A stretch of DNA of 64,000 nt, from contig NZ_VDYZ01000004.1 of the NCBI RefSeq assembly GCF_007673095.1, positions 124,001 to 188,000 of the forward strand. The letters run 5' to 3'. The notes beneath the pieces are model-generated. The model did not search any database and was not told where the DNA came from. It saw nothing but the letters and a program-made list of their open reading frames with translations. This stretch comes from Corynebacterium glyciniphilum AJ 3170. GTDB lineage: Bacteria > Actinomycetota > Actinomycetes > Mycobacteriales > Mycobacteriaceae. Each line of letters opens with the position of its first letter. Position 1 is the stretch's first letter. A program made the translations under genes and the position numbers. This document shows, piece after piece, positions 45,105 to 54,951 of this stretch.

Positions 45105-47903
45105 CTAGAAGAGGGCGCTGGTGCCGGTGTCGTCTGTGCTGTCCGTGTTCTCGTCAGGGCCGGGCGCGTTTCGCGCGGCCTGTTCGATGTCGTTCCAGGC
45201 AGTACCCAGCTGGTTGAACAGGAGCGCCGTCTTGGCCTCGCCGCGCTGTTCGGAAATCTGGAACAGCAGGAAGGCGAGCTGTTTGCACAGGTCGTGGTCG
45301 ATGGATTCGGGGACCAGTGCGAGCAGGCGTCCGGCCGACTCCACTCCGTCTTCGTACTCGAGGGCCTTGGCGAGGTGGATCACGGTTTCCCAGGCGCTGG
45401 TCTCGTCGTCCTCGGAGGGGTTGTAGTGCTCGCCGCGTGCTGTGTCGACCTCGTGGAGTTTCTTGGGGGAGTAGAGGTGGACGTTGCCTTGTCCGCTGTG
45501 GAGGATGCCGGCACGGTGCAGGTGGTCGACGGAGGTGTTGCGGGCGCGTGCGAGGCTGTCGGCGTGGCCGTAGGCTTCGGTGTCGAAGCCGTAGCTGCGG
45601 AACCAGGCGAGTGCGAAGCGGGTGTCTGCGTCGTAGTCGCCTTCCTGTTCGCTGAGGACTTCGTCGAGGATTTCGTTGATGACCTGCAGTGCGGAACGCA
45701 CGGTCATCTTCTTGCCGTCGTTCTCGAGGACGCCGCTGTACTTGGAGAACAGGCCGATGCCCGGGCCGATCGCGGACTGTGGGAGGTCCACCGGGGCCAC
45801 TGTGCCGCGCTGGAGGTCCCGGAGCGCGCCGGGGAGCTCGGTCTTCAGTTCACGGAGGAAGTCACGACGGGTGGTGGTCGGCGCGTTCTCAGAGCGCGGG
45901 CGCAGCACGAGGGCGATGGATGACGCGAGGGCATTGGTGCCCGATGCCACCGACCGACTCATCATCTCTGATCGCATTGGCCACGTTGCGGTGATCCTCC
46001 AACCTGAGCGAATTATCCCTTCAAGGATTGTTTCCCAACCGGTCGATGCTGTCCCATCATTCCGTTTCGCATCTTGTTGCTTGAAAGCGTAGTACACTGT
46101 AGCGGGGAAATATTCATTATATTCTTCCCTTGCCTTTGTGAAGAACTCGATAAATCCTCCCTCAAAGTACTTCTGGGCTCCGTCTTTGCCGCCGTGACGG
46201 TAAGGGTTAGCGACAAGTTCGTCAACTTTCGGAACTAGAGTACTATTAAATAGCTCCGGAAATGTTGATCGAAGACTCATTCGCAGCCATACGTAGAAAA
46301 AATCCGATAAGTCAGAATATCCAATGTAGTCATAGTATGGTGGGTCTGTGGATAGAACTCTTTTATCGAGTTCTGTCTTGGTTGCTGCACTAATTCTGGC
46401 GTATCCGTCTGGTGATGCAGGGGAGCTTCTGATGGCCTTCGTGATCCATTTTAGTTGCCCGTCGAAGCTTCCGCTGGAGGAGGAGAAGGGGAGTGCTTCA
46501 CAGAAGTTCCAGATCATCGGGATTGCTTGGCGTGCGAACACGTTCCGTACTAGTTCTTTGGAATTGTGCCAACTGCAGAAAGATGACCAGTAGTCGGTGC
46601 AGCGACTTACGGATATGGCCAACATTGTTGAAACTGCGTCGCTGTAGCTTTTACTTCCTACTTTGGAGATGAGTTGTCGGACTTCGGAAACCAGGTCATT
46701 GAAAGTACTCAATGCGGTGGCCTGTCGTGCTGTGAAAAGGTCTGCATAATTTTCAAAGCCGTAGGCTTGGATTCGAAAACCGAGGGCCCTTTCCGGAAGT
46801 GGACCTCTGGGTCTAGGGGCCTCTGTGGGGATTATCCTTAAGTGGTTGAATTGTGGCGACAGGTACTTTCTGAAGGTTCTTCCTTCATTGGTTCCTTGGG
46901 CCACGATGCATGCTAGGTCCTCCCCAATGTTCTTCTTCATGCCTTCTGAGCGAATATGTTCAAATTTAATAGTGCTGCCACAGGCAATGCAGCGGGCGCC
47001 ATTTCTGTCAACCGTGCCATCATCGTCTTTTTTGGGGCCTCCTTCGATTCCATTGTGGATCAGATAGTTGAGTTCTCCATCTATGATGTGGGGAGCAATG
47101 TAGGCTTCGTTCCCCTTCTTCTTCGACACCCACCATGAGCTCGTCAGTGGTGCAGCAATGCCACACGCTGGGTTTGGGCACGCGACTGTTCGTACCCAGA
47201 GCCAGGCGATGACGGGGGCTTTCGTTCCATCGGGCAGCTCTGCATCGGGATAGAGGTGGCCGATCCGCTTCTTGGCCTCTTCCAACATCCATTCGCCATA
47301 GCGCTTCACGTCTTCAGCGAGGCCCGTCGCTCCGGGCCACGCGGAACTGTCATTACTGTCGAGCAACTCCGCCGCACCAGGGAACACCGGGGGTTGCCCG
47401 GCGAACTTCGGTGGAATCTCAATGAGCGCCTTCTCTAGGAGTACGGCCACCGGATTCACGTCGCTGGCGTGCGCCTCCAGGCCCAGCCGCTGAGCCTCCA
47501 GCGGAATCGAGCCGCCGCCGGCGAAAGGATCGGCGACGGCCGGCGGATTGCCGTCCGTGTACAGCATGATCTTCTCGCGTGCTTTGTCGAACCATCCCTC
47601 AGGATCATTCTTGACCGTGTCCCAGTTCGAGATCTGCTCGATGATCTCGAAAAGCTCGCGCCGCTCGGCGTCCTGCTCCTCCTTGGTGGGGAACAGGTCC
47701 GGGCGTGACCCCGGGTCGTCGACGATCTGGGCGAACAGCACGGCGCGGGCTGTGGACGTCGGTTTACGGGACCACCAGAGATGAAGCGTCGACGGATGGC
47801 CGTGCCGGATCGACTTCTCGCGGGCCGACTGCTCGTTGATCTTCTCCAGGGGGATCGACACCTCGATGAGCTTGCGGCGGGTCTGCGGGGCAGGGGAGGT
47901 CAT
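45105..47903 (-). CDS. DUF1156 adenine-specific DNA methylase (defence module)
   Basis: 932 residues. The SAM-binding motif is ADPFAGGGSIPLEA (Asp125 onward) and the catalytic motif DPPYYDYIGY starts near residue 520; a zinc-ribbon-like CPNPACG and CIACGST lie between. The large insert and both ends fit DUF1156 proteins. The segment 46010-47110 (about residues 265-630) is close to 40% GC in lines I counted, against well over 60% on both sides, with many rare codons, which suggests replacement by foreign sequence. An 18-bp palindrome lies 25 bases before the ATG. Probably marks self DNA and/or works with the helicase and ATPase. Confidence 0.9.
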   Translation of the reverse strand: MTSPAPQTRRKLIEVSIPLEKINEQSAREKSIRHGHPSTLHLWWSRKPTSTARAVLFAQIVDDPGSRPDLFPTKEEQDAERRELFEIIEQISNWDTVKNDPEGWFDKAREKIMLYTDGNPPAVADPFAGGGSIPLEAQRLGLEAHASDVNPVAVLLEKALIEIPPKFAGQPPVFPGAAELLDSNDSSAWPGATGLAEDVKRYGEWMLEEAKKRIGHLYPDAELPDGTKAPVIAWLWVRTVACPNPACGIAAPLTSSWWVSKKKGNEAYIAPHIIDGELNYLIHNGIEGGPKKDDDGTVDRNGARCIACGSTIKFEHIRSEGMKKNIGEDLACIVAQGTNEGRTFRKYLSPQFNHLRIIPTEAPRPRGPLPERALGFRIQAYGFENYADLFTARQATALSTFNDLVSEVRQLISKVGSKSYSDAVSTMLAISVSRCTDYWSSFCSWHNSKELVRNVFARQAIPMIWNFCEALPFSSSSGSFDGQLKWITKAIRSSPASPDGYARISAATKTELDKRVLSTDPPYYDYIGYSDLSDFFYVWLRMSLRSTFPELFNSTLVPKVDELVANPYRHGGKDGAQKYFEGGFIEFFTKAREEYNEYFPATVYYAFKQQDAKRNDGTASTGWETILEGIIRSGWRITATWPMRSEMMSRSVASGTNALASSIALVLRPRSENAPTTTRRDFLRELKTELPGALRDLQRGTVAPVDLPQSAIGPGIGLFSKYSGVLENDGKKMTVRSALQVINEILDEVLSEQEGDYDADTRFALAWFRSYGFDTEAYGHADSLARARNTSVDHLHRAGILHSGQGNVHLYSPKKLHEVDTARGEHYNPSEDDETSAWETVIHLAKALEYEDGVESAGRLLALVPESIDHDLCKQLAFLLFQISEQRGEAKTALLFNQLGTAWNDIEQAARNAPGPDENTDSTDDTGTSALF

Positions 47904-47927
47904 TGGGATCTCTTTCGGAAGGACGAA

Positions 47928-47945
47928 AGCACAGTAAAATGTGCT
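47928..47945 (-). promoter_or_regulatory. XRE-type operator upstream of the methylase gene
   Basis: AGCACAGTAAAATGTGCT: perfect 6-bp arms with 6-base spacer. On the minus strand the spacer contains a -10-like TTTTAC/TTTACT, so a bound repressor would block the promoter. The identical arms and spacing occur at 51644-51661. Confidence 0.7.
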
Positions 47946-48016
47946 TTATGGGGTAAATGGGCGCGCTGGAAGAAGGCCCAGGTCGTGGGCGTGAGGGCGG
48001 TGGGAGGACGACGGCG

Positions 48017-51000
48017 CTACATGGGATCACCACCTCGTGCCCAGGTCTTCGCCCAGTTCAGGGTGTAGGTCGTCACCGGAAAGCTGTCGTCGAACTCCGC
48101 CAGGCCGCGGCAGAAGTCGGCCAGGTAACGGACCCTGTCGTGCTCCGGGCCGTCCGGGCTGACCTCCACCAGCGCCAGCCGGTGGTCCTTGGTGGTGTTC
48201 TTCCCCGTCATCACCTCGCGGTGCGTGATGGAGAACTCGTCCGCGCCGGAGATCCTGCCCTTGACCTCGATGATCACCGAAGGCTCCACGGAATCCCCTG
48301 GCCGCGAACTGATGTCGTAGCCCGGATTGTTGTGGGGCATCTCCGTCGGTAGGCGTCCCAGGTTCCGCTCGGCTTCCATCACCGCTGCAACGGCACGCCG
48401 GTCGACCTCCTCCGTGTCCTTGGCGTGCCGGGCGACTTCGTCGGCGTCGACACCGGTGATGACCCGCAGCAGCCCCTTCGGAATCACCAGCGCCCGTGCG
48501 GCGACTGTCGGCGGACTCGGACGGAGGCGTCGTCGGCGTGCGATCAGCTCAAGTCTGTCCCGCAGCCGGGAATCGAGCGTGCGGACCTGATTCATCAGTG
48601 CCGAGTACGACTGGGAAGGTGGCTTCTTCGTCTCACCTGCGTCATAGTGACTCTGCTGTTCCTGGGCCTCTGCGGCCTTCGTCGCGAGGTAGTCCATCTG
48701 CGCGCTCAGCCGGCGGGTCACCAGTTCCTCTTCGTGGTCGATCTCCGGCAGTACCCGGTCACGGGTGGCGTCCAGCACCTCCCGCACGCGGGTGGCGGTG
48801 ACTTCCTGCCGGATCATCGACGACGGGTCGTCCGCCAGCCACTCGCCGGCCTGCGCTGCGGCAGCCACTGCGTCCTCGGCGGATACCTTCTCCGGAAGCG
48901 GGTCGAAGTCCAGGTACGGGGCCAAACCGGCATCGCCGACAGAAAGGTCAGGATTCAGCCGGACATAGGCGAACTCCCTGTGCTGCGCGCTCCCGGTGCC
49001 GTCCTTCACCTCGAGGAGCGTGGCTGCCAGCATCCACGGCGTGGTGCCTTCGTCCGTGGGATCGACAAGGACAGCCCCGGTCTCTAGGGTTCCCTTGAGC
49101 TGTGTCACGGTGAGGTCGACCAGGGCATCGAACATCGGGTGCCCCGGGGTGACCAGTTCGGCCCGGTCATCGGCGTCGGCGACGGACGGCTCGAAGGTCA
49201 CCCGGTCATAGCGGTCCGCGACCGGGGCAGCGTGACTTCGGGCCCAGTCATGGACCGGGCGGGGAAGGCGGCGCACCGCGGCGGTGCCCCGGGCCTTCGG
49301 CACGAAACGTCCACCGTGGAACTCCAGGGCCCGTCGGAAGAACTGGGCGATGTAGTGGGGCTGCAGTTTGCGGGCACGCGCGGCGTCCATCTGGTCACGC
49401 AGGTGCTCAAGGTCCCGACGGGTGAATGTCTCCGTGGCCAGGGCGCGTTCCTGCATCAGCTCGTCGAGGCCGTCCGACACCTCCGCGTCGATGATCTTCT
49501 CGATCTCCTCCTGGCGCGCGGGATCGTCGATGTAGACCACCGCCTGCATGATCAGATCCTGCAGCGACCGGTTCCTGAAGGCGTCACCGAGGACGTCGAA
49601 GACGCGGGTGCCCAGGGCCTTCCGTTGGGTCTCCATCTTCTCGAGTAGCCGTTTGTACACCGCGCCTTCGCGGGTTTCGTCCGCGACCAGATTCCACAAC
49701 TGGCAGACGTGCCGTTGTCCGATCCGGTGGATTCGGCCGAAGCGCTGCTCGATGCGGTTGGGGTTCCACGGCAGGTCGTAGTTCACCATGAGGTAGGCGG
49801 CCTGCAGATTCAGTCCCTCTCCGGCGGCGTCGGTGGCCACCAGGTACTGGACCCGGTCGTCGTTGGAGAAGTTGGCCTTGATGCGCTGACGGTCGAGCCT
49901 GCCGGTACCACCGTGGATGGCGACCACCTCACTGCCGGTGACGTCGCTGATCCGGCGCACCAGGTAGTTGAGGGTGTCACGGTGTTCGGTGAAGATGATC
50001 AGCTTGCGCCGCTCACCGGTCGTGGCGTCGGTGAGGGTCTCTTCCTCGATGATTCTGCGCAGCTCCGACCATTTCCGGTCTTCACCGCTGTTGACCACGG
50101 TGGACGCCGTGGTGACCAGGTGTCGGAGCTCGACGAGTTCACGGTCCAGCTCCGGCAGGTTCTGTGCCGCGGTGGCTGGGCTGATGACGATGGTGTCCTC
50201 GGCGTCTTCGATGTCGCCGGCGGGGACGTCCAGAGCATCGGCGTAGGCGTCCGCCATCACGTCCGCCGCCCGGTCTGCGGCGGTGCCGATGAACCCGCGT
50301 CCCGTCCACACGAGACTGCGCCCCTCGCTCGATGCCTGCGCCATCTCCGAACGGAACGACTCCAGCTTGTCCAGCCGTCGCTGCAGTGAGTGGTAGATGG
50401 CGTACGGACTGGAGGCGAGGCGGCGTTGGAGGACGGTGAGGGCGAACCCGACCGCACGGCTCTCCGCGTTGTTCATCGCCCCCTCTGCCCGTTTCATCTC
50501 GGTGCGCACATACTGTGTGACGTCCTCGTAGAGACGTGCCTCCGGCTCGCTGAGCTGGTAGGGAACGGTCGTCGCTATGCGTTCCGGGAACAGTGGGCGT
50601 CCGTCGAAGGTCAGCAGCTCCTCCTTGACCATCCGGCGCATCAGGCCGGACGTGTCGACGGTCTCCACCTCGGTCCCGGTCTGGAAGGCTCCCTCGAAGC
50701 GGTCCGGGTCCAACAGGGACAGGAACGCCTGGAACGACTCGTTGTCGCCGTTGTGCGGGGTCGCGGTCATCATCAGCAGACTCCGGGAGATGTCGCGCAG
50801 CGATTCGCCGAGTTGGAAACGGCGAGTCTTCCGCAGCTCCTTCCTGAATCCGGACGAGGCCGACATCCGGTGAGCTTCGTCCACGACAGTGAGGTCCCAT
50901 TCGGTGGCTTCCAGGAGGGGAAGGAGTTCGTCGTCGCTGCGCGCCACCGCGTCCATGCGGACGATCAACAGGTCGTGGTCCTTGAAGGGATTCCCGGTCC

Positions 51001-51604
51001 GGGAACTGTCGACCGAATTGGACGCGAGGATGTGGAAGTGCAGGCCGAACTTCTCCCGGAGCTCCTCCTGCCACTGCGGGGCGAGACCACCGGGGCAGAC
51101 GATCAGGCACCGGGCGACGTCCCCACGCAGCATCAGCTCCTTGATGTAGAGCCCCGCCATGATCGTTTTCCCTGCGCCGGGGTCATCGGCGAGGAGGAAG
51201 TGGAGGGGAATCCGTGGGAGCATCTCGCCGTAGACCGCCCTGATCTGGTGGGGGAGCGGCTGGATGTCGCTGGAGGTCACGGCCAGCATCGGGTCGTGCA
51301 GGCCGGCGGTGCTGATGCGCAGGGCCTCCGCCGCCAGACGGAACTCTTCGGCGTCTCCGGTGAAGAGCTCCGGGGAGTGCGAGTCCGCCAGGGACAGTCC
51401 CACCAGGTCGTCCCCGAAAAGGATGGACTCGTCGATGTTCCCGCGCGGGTGCCTGTAGACGAGGATCGCCCCGTCGCCGGTGGGGGTGACCTGGATGATG
51501 TCCACCGGGTGTTCGCACAGACCGACCAGTGTGCGGCCCGCGCGGAGGTCGTCGACGCACAACGGTTCCGGGGTGACGTCGACGTCGGTCCGGTCGACGT
51601 CCAT
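48017..51604 (-). CDS. SNF2/RapA-type helicase with DUF3883-like C-terminus (defence module)
   Basis: 1195 residues. Helicase motifs: PGAGKT (142-147), DEAH (242-245), TATPHNGD, and QRFGRIHRIGQ (near 625). The last 120 residues carry GYDISSRPGD and SVIIEVKGR (near 1107), a PD-(D/E)XK nuclease-like pattern as in DUF3883. The architecture recalls DrmD of DISARM and similar helicases of other defence modules. ATG 51604 follows CTGGAG. 113 bases separate it from the methylase gene, which has its own promoter, so there may be two transcripts under one regulator. Confidence 0.9.
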   Translation of the reverse strand: MDVDRTDVDVTPEPLCVDDLRAGRTLVGLCEHPVDIIQVTPTGDGAILVYRHPRGNIDESILFGDDLVGLSLADSHSPELFTGDAEEFRLAAEALRISTAGLHDPMLAVTSSDIQPLPHQIRAVYGEMLPRIPLHFLLADDPGAGKTIMAGLYIKELMLRGDVARCLIVCPGGLAPQWQEELREKFGLHFHILASNSVDSSRTGNPFKDHDLLIVRMDAVARSDDELLPLLEATEWDLTVVDEAHRMSASSGFRKELRKTRRFQLGESLRDISRSLLMMTATPHNGDNESFQAFLSLLDPDRFEGAFQTGTEVETVDTSGLMRRMVKEELLTFDGRPLFPERIATTVPYQLSEPEARLYEDVTQYVRTEMKRAEGAMNNAESRAVGFALTVLQRRLASSPYAIYHSLQRRLDKLESFRSEMAQASSEGRSLVWTGRGFIGTAADRAADVMADAYADALDVPAGDIEDAEDTIVISPATAAQNLPELDRELVELRHLVTTASTVVNSGEDRKWSELRRIIEEETLTDATTGERRKLIIFTEHRDTLNYLVRRISDVTGSEVVAIHGGTGRLDRQRIKANFSNDDRVQYLVATDAAGEGLNLQAAYLMVNYDLPWNPNRIEQRFGRIHRIGQRHVCQLWNLVADETREGAVYKRLLEKMETQRKALGTRVFDVLGDAFRNRSLQDLIMQAVVYIDDPARQEEIEKIIDAEVSDGLDELMQERALATETFTRRDLEHLRDQMDAARARKLQPHYIAQFFRRALEFHGGRFVPKARGTAAVRRLPRPVHDWARSHAAPVADRYDRVTFEPSVADADDRAELVTPGHPMFDALVDLTVTQLKGTLETGAVLVDPTDEGTTPWMLAATLLEVKDGTGSAQHREFAYVRLNPDLSVGDAGLAPYLDFDPLPEKVSAEDAVAAAAQAGEWLADDPSSMIRQEVTATRVREVLDATRDRVLPEIDHEEELVTRRLSAQMDYLATKAAEAQEQQSHYDAGETKKPPSQSYSALMNQVRTLDSRLRDRLELIARRRRLRPSPPTVAARALVIPKGLLRVITGVDADEVARHAKDTEEVDRRAVAAVMEAERNLGRLPTEMPHNNPGYDISSRPGDSVEPSVIIEVKGRISGADEFSITHREVMTGKNTTKDHRLALVEVSPDGPEHDRVRYLADFCRGLAEFDDSFPVTTYTLNWAKTWARGGDPM

Positions 51605-51643
51605 GCAGGGCTCCAGGTATGAGGTAGGTCGAAGGTAGGTGCG

Positions 51644-51661
51644 AGCACAATCTAATGTGCT
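51644..51661. promoter_or_regulatory. XRE-type operator over the helicase promoter
   Basis: AGCACAATCTAATGTGCT has the same arms and spacing as the site at 47928-47945. On the minus strand the spacer reads TTAGAT, a good -10 for the helicase gene. Confidence 0.7.
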
Positions 51662-51690
51662 GACACTACCTTATTGTGCGGGCACATTCT
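51660..51690 (+). promoter_or_regulatory. XRE gene promoter with inner palindrome
   Basis: TGTGCGGGCACA (51675-51686) reuses the GCACA/TGTGC half-sites in the opposite order. It lies between a -35-like CTGACA (51660-51665) and a -10-like CATTCT (51685-51690), five bases before the ATG, which suggests autoregulation and a leaderless mRNA. Spacer length is on the long side. Confidence 0.5.
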
Positions 51691-51695
51691 GTTGT

Positions 51696-52085
51696 ATGCA
51701 ATCGCCGCCGCCGGACCTCGACTGGAAGACCTACGGGTCGGCTCTGGCGCATCGCATCCGTCTGCTTCGCGTTGACGCGGACATGACCCAGGAGGAACTC
51801 GGTCAGCGTGCGGGGATGAGTCGGAACCAGGTGCAGAACTTCGAACGCGGTCACGGCACCGGCAAGAACGGGCGTGTCCTGAATCCGACGATGGAGAAGA
51901 TCTATCAGTTGGCTTACGCGTTGAATGTGCCGCCGGCCGTGCTACTGCCCGACGTCGGGCGGAAGGTCCAGCCGCGAAGCCGGTCCGCGGAGGATCCACC
52001 GACGTTGGAGGAGATTCAGAACGTCGACATCGTGTGGCCGCATGCCGTGGTCAGGGACAGTGAGCACGAGGACGTCCAGGCGTGA
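51696..52085 (+). CDS. XRE-family transcriptional regulator (controller of the defence module)
   Basis: 129 residues from ATG 51696; the frame is open to 51639 but that would run through the promoter. The HTH lies near residues 28-60 ([21 protein letters not shown]), followed by a short helix and an acidic C-terminus. It is divergent from the helicase gene and sits beside three palindromes made of the same half-site, so it is probably the regulator of the methylase, ATPase and helicase genes, as C-proteins are for restriction systems. Upstream of valS by 49 bases. Confidence 0.85.
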   Translation: MQSPPPDLDWKTYGSALAHRIRLLRVDADMTQEELGQRAGMSRNQVQNFERGHGTGKNGRVLNPTMEKIYQLAYALNVPPAVLLPDVGRKVQPRSRSAEDPPTLEEIQNVDIVWPHAVVRDSEHEDVQA

Positions 52086-52134
52086 TGAAAGCCGATCTCA
52101 ACCGTGTCCGACCTCTGCACTAGACTGTGCAACC

Positions 52135-54942
52135 GTGACTGATCAGACCAGCGCCAGCGCAGCCAGCAGCAATTCCGGGACCGGTAACCGGGCGGACCAG
52201 CTCCCGAAGCAGTGGACTCCCGCCGACGTCGAATCCGAGCTCTACCAGGGGTGGGTCGACGCCGGATACTTCCACGCGGACGCCACCAGTGACCGTCCGC
52301 CGTTCTCCATCGTCCTGCCGCCGCCGAACGTCACCGGCCAGCTGCACATGGGGCACGCCCTGGACCACACGCTGATGGACGCGATGGCACGGCGTAAGCG
52401 CATGCAGGGCCATGAGGTGCTGTGGCTGCCCGGCTCCGATCACGCGGGTATCGCCACCCAGACCAAGGTCGAGGGTCAGCTCAAGGAAACCGAGGGCAAG
52501 GACCGCTTCGACTACGGTCGCGAGGAATTCACCGCCAAGGTGTGGGAGTGGAAGGAACAGTACGGCGGCGTCATCCAGTCGCAGATGCGAGCCATCGGTG
52601 ACTCCGTCGACTGGGACCGTGAACGCTTCACCCTGGACGACGGGCTGTCCCGCGCGGTGCAGACCATCTTCAAGGAACTCTTCGACCGCGGTCTGATCTA
52701 CCGCGCCAAGCGCATGGTCAACTGGTCGCCGGTGTTGCGCACGGCGATCTCGGACATCGAGGTCGTCTACTCCGACGACGAGGGTGAGCTGGTCACCCTG
52801 CGTTACGGTGACGCCTCCGGTCAGGGACCGCACGTGGATGTCGCCACCACCCGTGTCGAGACGATGCTCGGCGATGTCGCCGTCGCCGTGCACCCGGAGG
52901 ACGAGCGCTATAGGGACCTGGTCGGCTCGCGTCTGCCGCACCCCTTCATCGAGGGGCACAGCATGGTCGTCATCGCCGATGACTACGTCGACCCGGAATT
53001 CGGTACCGGTGCAGTGAAGATCACCCCTGCACACGATCCGAATGACTTCGAGATGGGACGCCGCCACGACCTCGACATGCCCGAGGTCATCGACGAGACC
53101 GGCCACATCGCGAACACCGGGACACGGTTCGATGGCATGGACCGGTTCGAGGCGCGCGAGGAGATCCGCCTGGCCCTGGAGGAGCAGGGTCGCGTGGTCA
53201 AGCGCATCAGCCCGTACGTCCACTCGGTCGGGCACTCGGAGCGTTCCAAGGAAGCCATCGAGCCGCGTCTCTCCGAGCAGTGGTGGGTCAAGGTCGAGGA
53301 GCTGGCGAAGATGGCCGGCGACGCGGTTCGTGAAGGCGACACCGTCATCCACCCCGCGTCCCAGGAGCCCCGGTGGTTCGACTGGGTCGACGACATGCAC
53401 GACTGGTGCATCTCCCGCCAGCTGTGGTGGGGTCACCGCATCCCGATCTGGTACGGACCGGACGGCGAGATCGTCTGCTGCGGCCCTGATGACGACGCCC
53501 CGACCGGCGAGGGCTGGCACCGCGAGGAGGACGTGCTTGACACGTGGTTCAGCTCTGCGCTGTGGCCCTTCTCGACGATGGGGTGGCCGGAGCACACCGA
53601 CGAGCTGGCGAAGTTCTACCCGACGTCTGTGCTCGTCACCGGCTACGACATCCTGTTCTTCTGGGTCGCCCGCATGATGATGTTCGCGACCTTCGCCGAC
53701 ACCGTCCCCGGTTCCACGCTGGGTGACGGTGAGTCCGGTACCAGCGCAGGCCAGCGCGGGGGACGCCCGCAGGTGCCTTTCACCGATGTCTTCCTCCACG
53801 GCCTGGTTCGCGACGAGCACGGCCGGAAGATGTCGAAGTCCCTGGGCAACGGCATCGACCCGATGGACTGGGTGCGCGACTACGGCGCGGACGCCCTGCG
53901 GTTCACCCTCGCGCGCGGTGCGAACCCCGGCACCGACCTGCCGATCGGTGAGGATTCCGCGCAGTCGTCCCGCAACTTCGCCACCAAGCTGTTCAACGCG
54001 ACCAAGTTCGCGCTGATGAACGGTGCCCGCGTCCTGCCCGCCGCCGAGCAGGACGCATTCCCCGCCCGCGATCAGTTGACCGATCCGGACCGCTGGATCC
54101 TCGACAAACTCGAGGAACTGCGCGTCCACGTCGACACCCACCTGGACCGCTACGAGTTTGCCGTCGCGAACGAGGCCCTGTACCGGTTCACCTGGGGTGA
54201 GTTCTGCGACTGGTACCTCGAGATCGCCAAGGTGCAGATTCCCCGCGACTGGGACGCCGCCACCGAAGAGGAGCGTACCCGTGGCGAGAACACCCGGTTG
54301 GTGCTCGGACGTGTCCTCGACACGGTCTTCCGTCTGCTGCATCCCTCAATGCCGTTCGTCACCGAGACGTTGTGGACGGTGCTCACCGAGGGAGTGGACG
54401 GCTACGCTGACAGCCTCGTCGTCACCGACTGGCCGACCGCGGCCAACACCAACGGTGGTGCAGCCACCGACGTCGATGCGGTGCGTCGTCTCGACGACGT
54501 GGAGAAGCTCGTCACGGAGATCCGTCGCTTCCGGGCCGACCAGGGTGTCAAACCCTCGCAGAAGGTTCCGGGCCGCTTCGACGCTGCCGCCGCCGACCTC
54601 GCCGGTCTCGAGGATGCTGTCCGGTCGATCGTGAAACTCACCGCCCCGGAGGCCGATTTCACCCCGACCGCGTCGGTGGAGCTGCGCCTGTCGAACGCGA
54701 CGATCACGGTGGAGCTGGACACCTCCGGCACCGTGGACGTCGCCGCCGAGCGCAAGCGTCTGGAGAAGGACCTCGCGGAGGCCAACAAGGAACTCGAGCG
54801 TGCGGACAAGAAGCTCGGCAACGACAACTTCCTGGCCAAGGCGCCGGAGAAGGTCGTCGCCGAGATCAAGGAGCGTCGCGGCATCGCCGTGGACGAGGTC
54901 GCACGCATCACGACACGACTGGCCGACCTGACAGGGAAGTGA
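52135..54942 (+). CDS. valS: Valyl-tRNA synthetase
   Basis: Class I aminoacyl-tRNA synthetase of 935 residues. HMGH (71-74, in [16 protein letters not shown]) and KMSKS (565-569) form the catalytic signature; the editing CP1 domain lies between them and a C-terminal coiled coil ([20 protein letters not shown]) closes the protein. The GTG start at 52135 is chosen because it gives the right N-terminus; the frame is open upstream. A -10-like TAGACT lies 9 bases before it, so the leader is very short or absent. folC starts 9 bases after the stop. Confidence 0.95.
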   Translation: MTDQTSASAASSNSGTGNRADQLPKQWTPADVESELYQGWVDAGYFHADATSDRPPFSIVLPPPNVTGQLHMGHALDHTLMDAMARRKRMQGHEVLWLPGSDHAGIATQTKVEGQLKETEGKDRFDYGREEFTAKVWEWKEQYGGVIQSQMRAIGDSVDWDRERFTLDDGLSRAVQTIFKELFDRGLIYRAKRMVNWSPVLRTAISDIEVVYSDDEGELVTLRYGDASGQGPHVDVATTRVETMLGDVAVAVHPEDERYRDLVGSRLPHPFIEGHSMVVIADDYVDPEFGTGAVKITPAHDPNDFEMGRRHDLDMPEVIDETGHIANTGTRFDGMDRFEAREEIRLALEEQGRVVKRISPYVHSVGHSERSKEAIEPRLSEQWWVKVEELAKMAGDAVREGDTVIHPASQEPRWFDWVDDMHDWCISRQLWWGHRIPIWYGPDGEIVCCGPDDDAPTGEGWHREEDVLDTWFSSALWPFSTMGWPEHTDELAKFYPTSVLVTGYDILFFWVARMMMFATFADTVPGSTLGDGESGTSAGQRGGRPQVPFTDVFLHGLVRDEHGRKMSKSLGNGIDPMDWVRDYGADALRFTLARGANPGTDLPIGEDSAQSSRNFATKLFNATKFALMNGARVLPAAEQDAFPARDQLTDPDRWILDKLEELRVHVDTHLDRYEFAVANEALYRFTWGEFCDWYLEIAKVQIPRDWDAATEEERTRGENTRLVLGRVLDTVFRLLHPSMPFVTETLWTVLTEGVDGYADSLVVTDWPTAANTNGGAATDVDAVRRLDDVEKLVTEIRRFRADQGVKPSQKVPGRFDAAAADLAGLEDAVRSIVKLTAPEADFTPTASVELRLSNATITVELDTSGTVDVAAERKRLEKDLAEANKELERADKKLGNDNFLAKAPEKVVAEIKERRGIAVDEVARITTRLADLTGK

Positions 54943-54951
54943 TCCCCGACT

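Noticed and set aside
46000..47150. Insertion sequence as the cause of the AT-rich block
   Set aside because: The methylase frame continues unbroken, with methylase motifs inside the block and no terminal repeats.
41529..51604. Calling the module classical DISARM or BREX
   Set aside because: No DrmA/DrmB/DrmC and no PglZ or BrxC-like gene is present; only the helicase and a methylase role are shared.
52120..54342. 740-codon minus-strand frame across valS
   Set aside because: Antisense to valS, with HMGH and KMSKS clearly on the plus strand.
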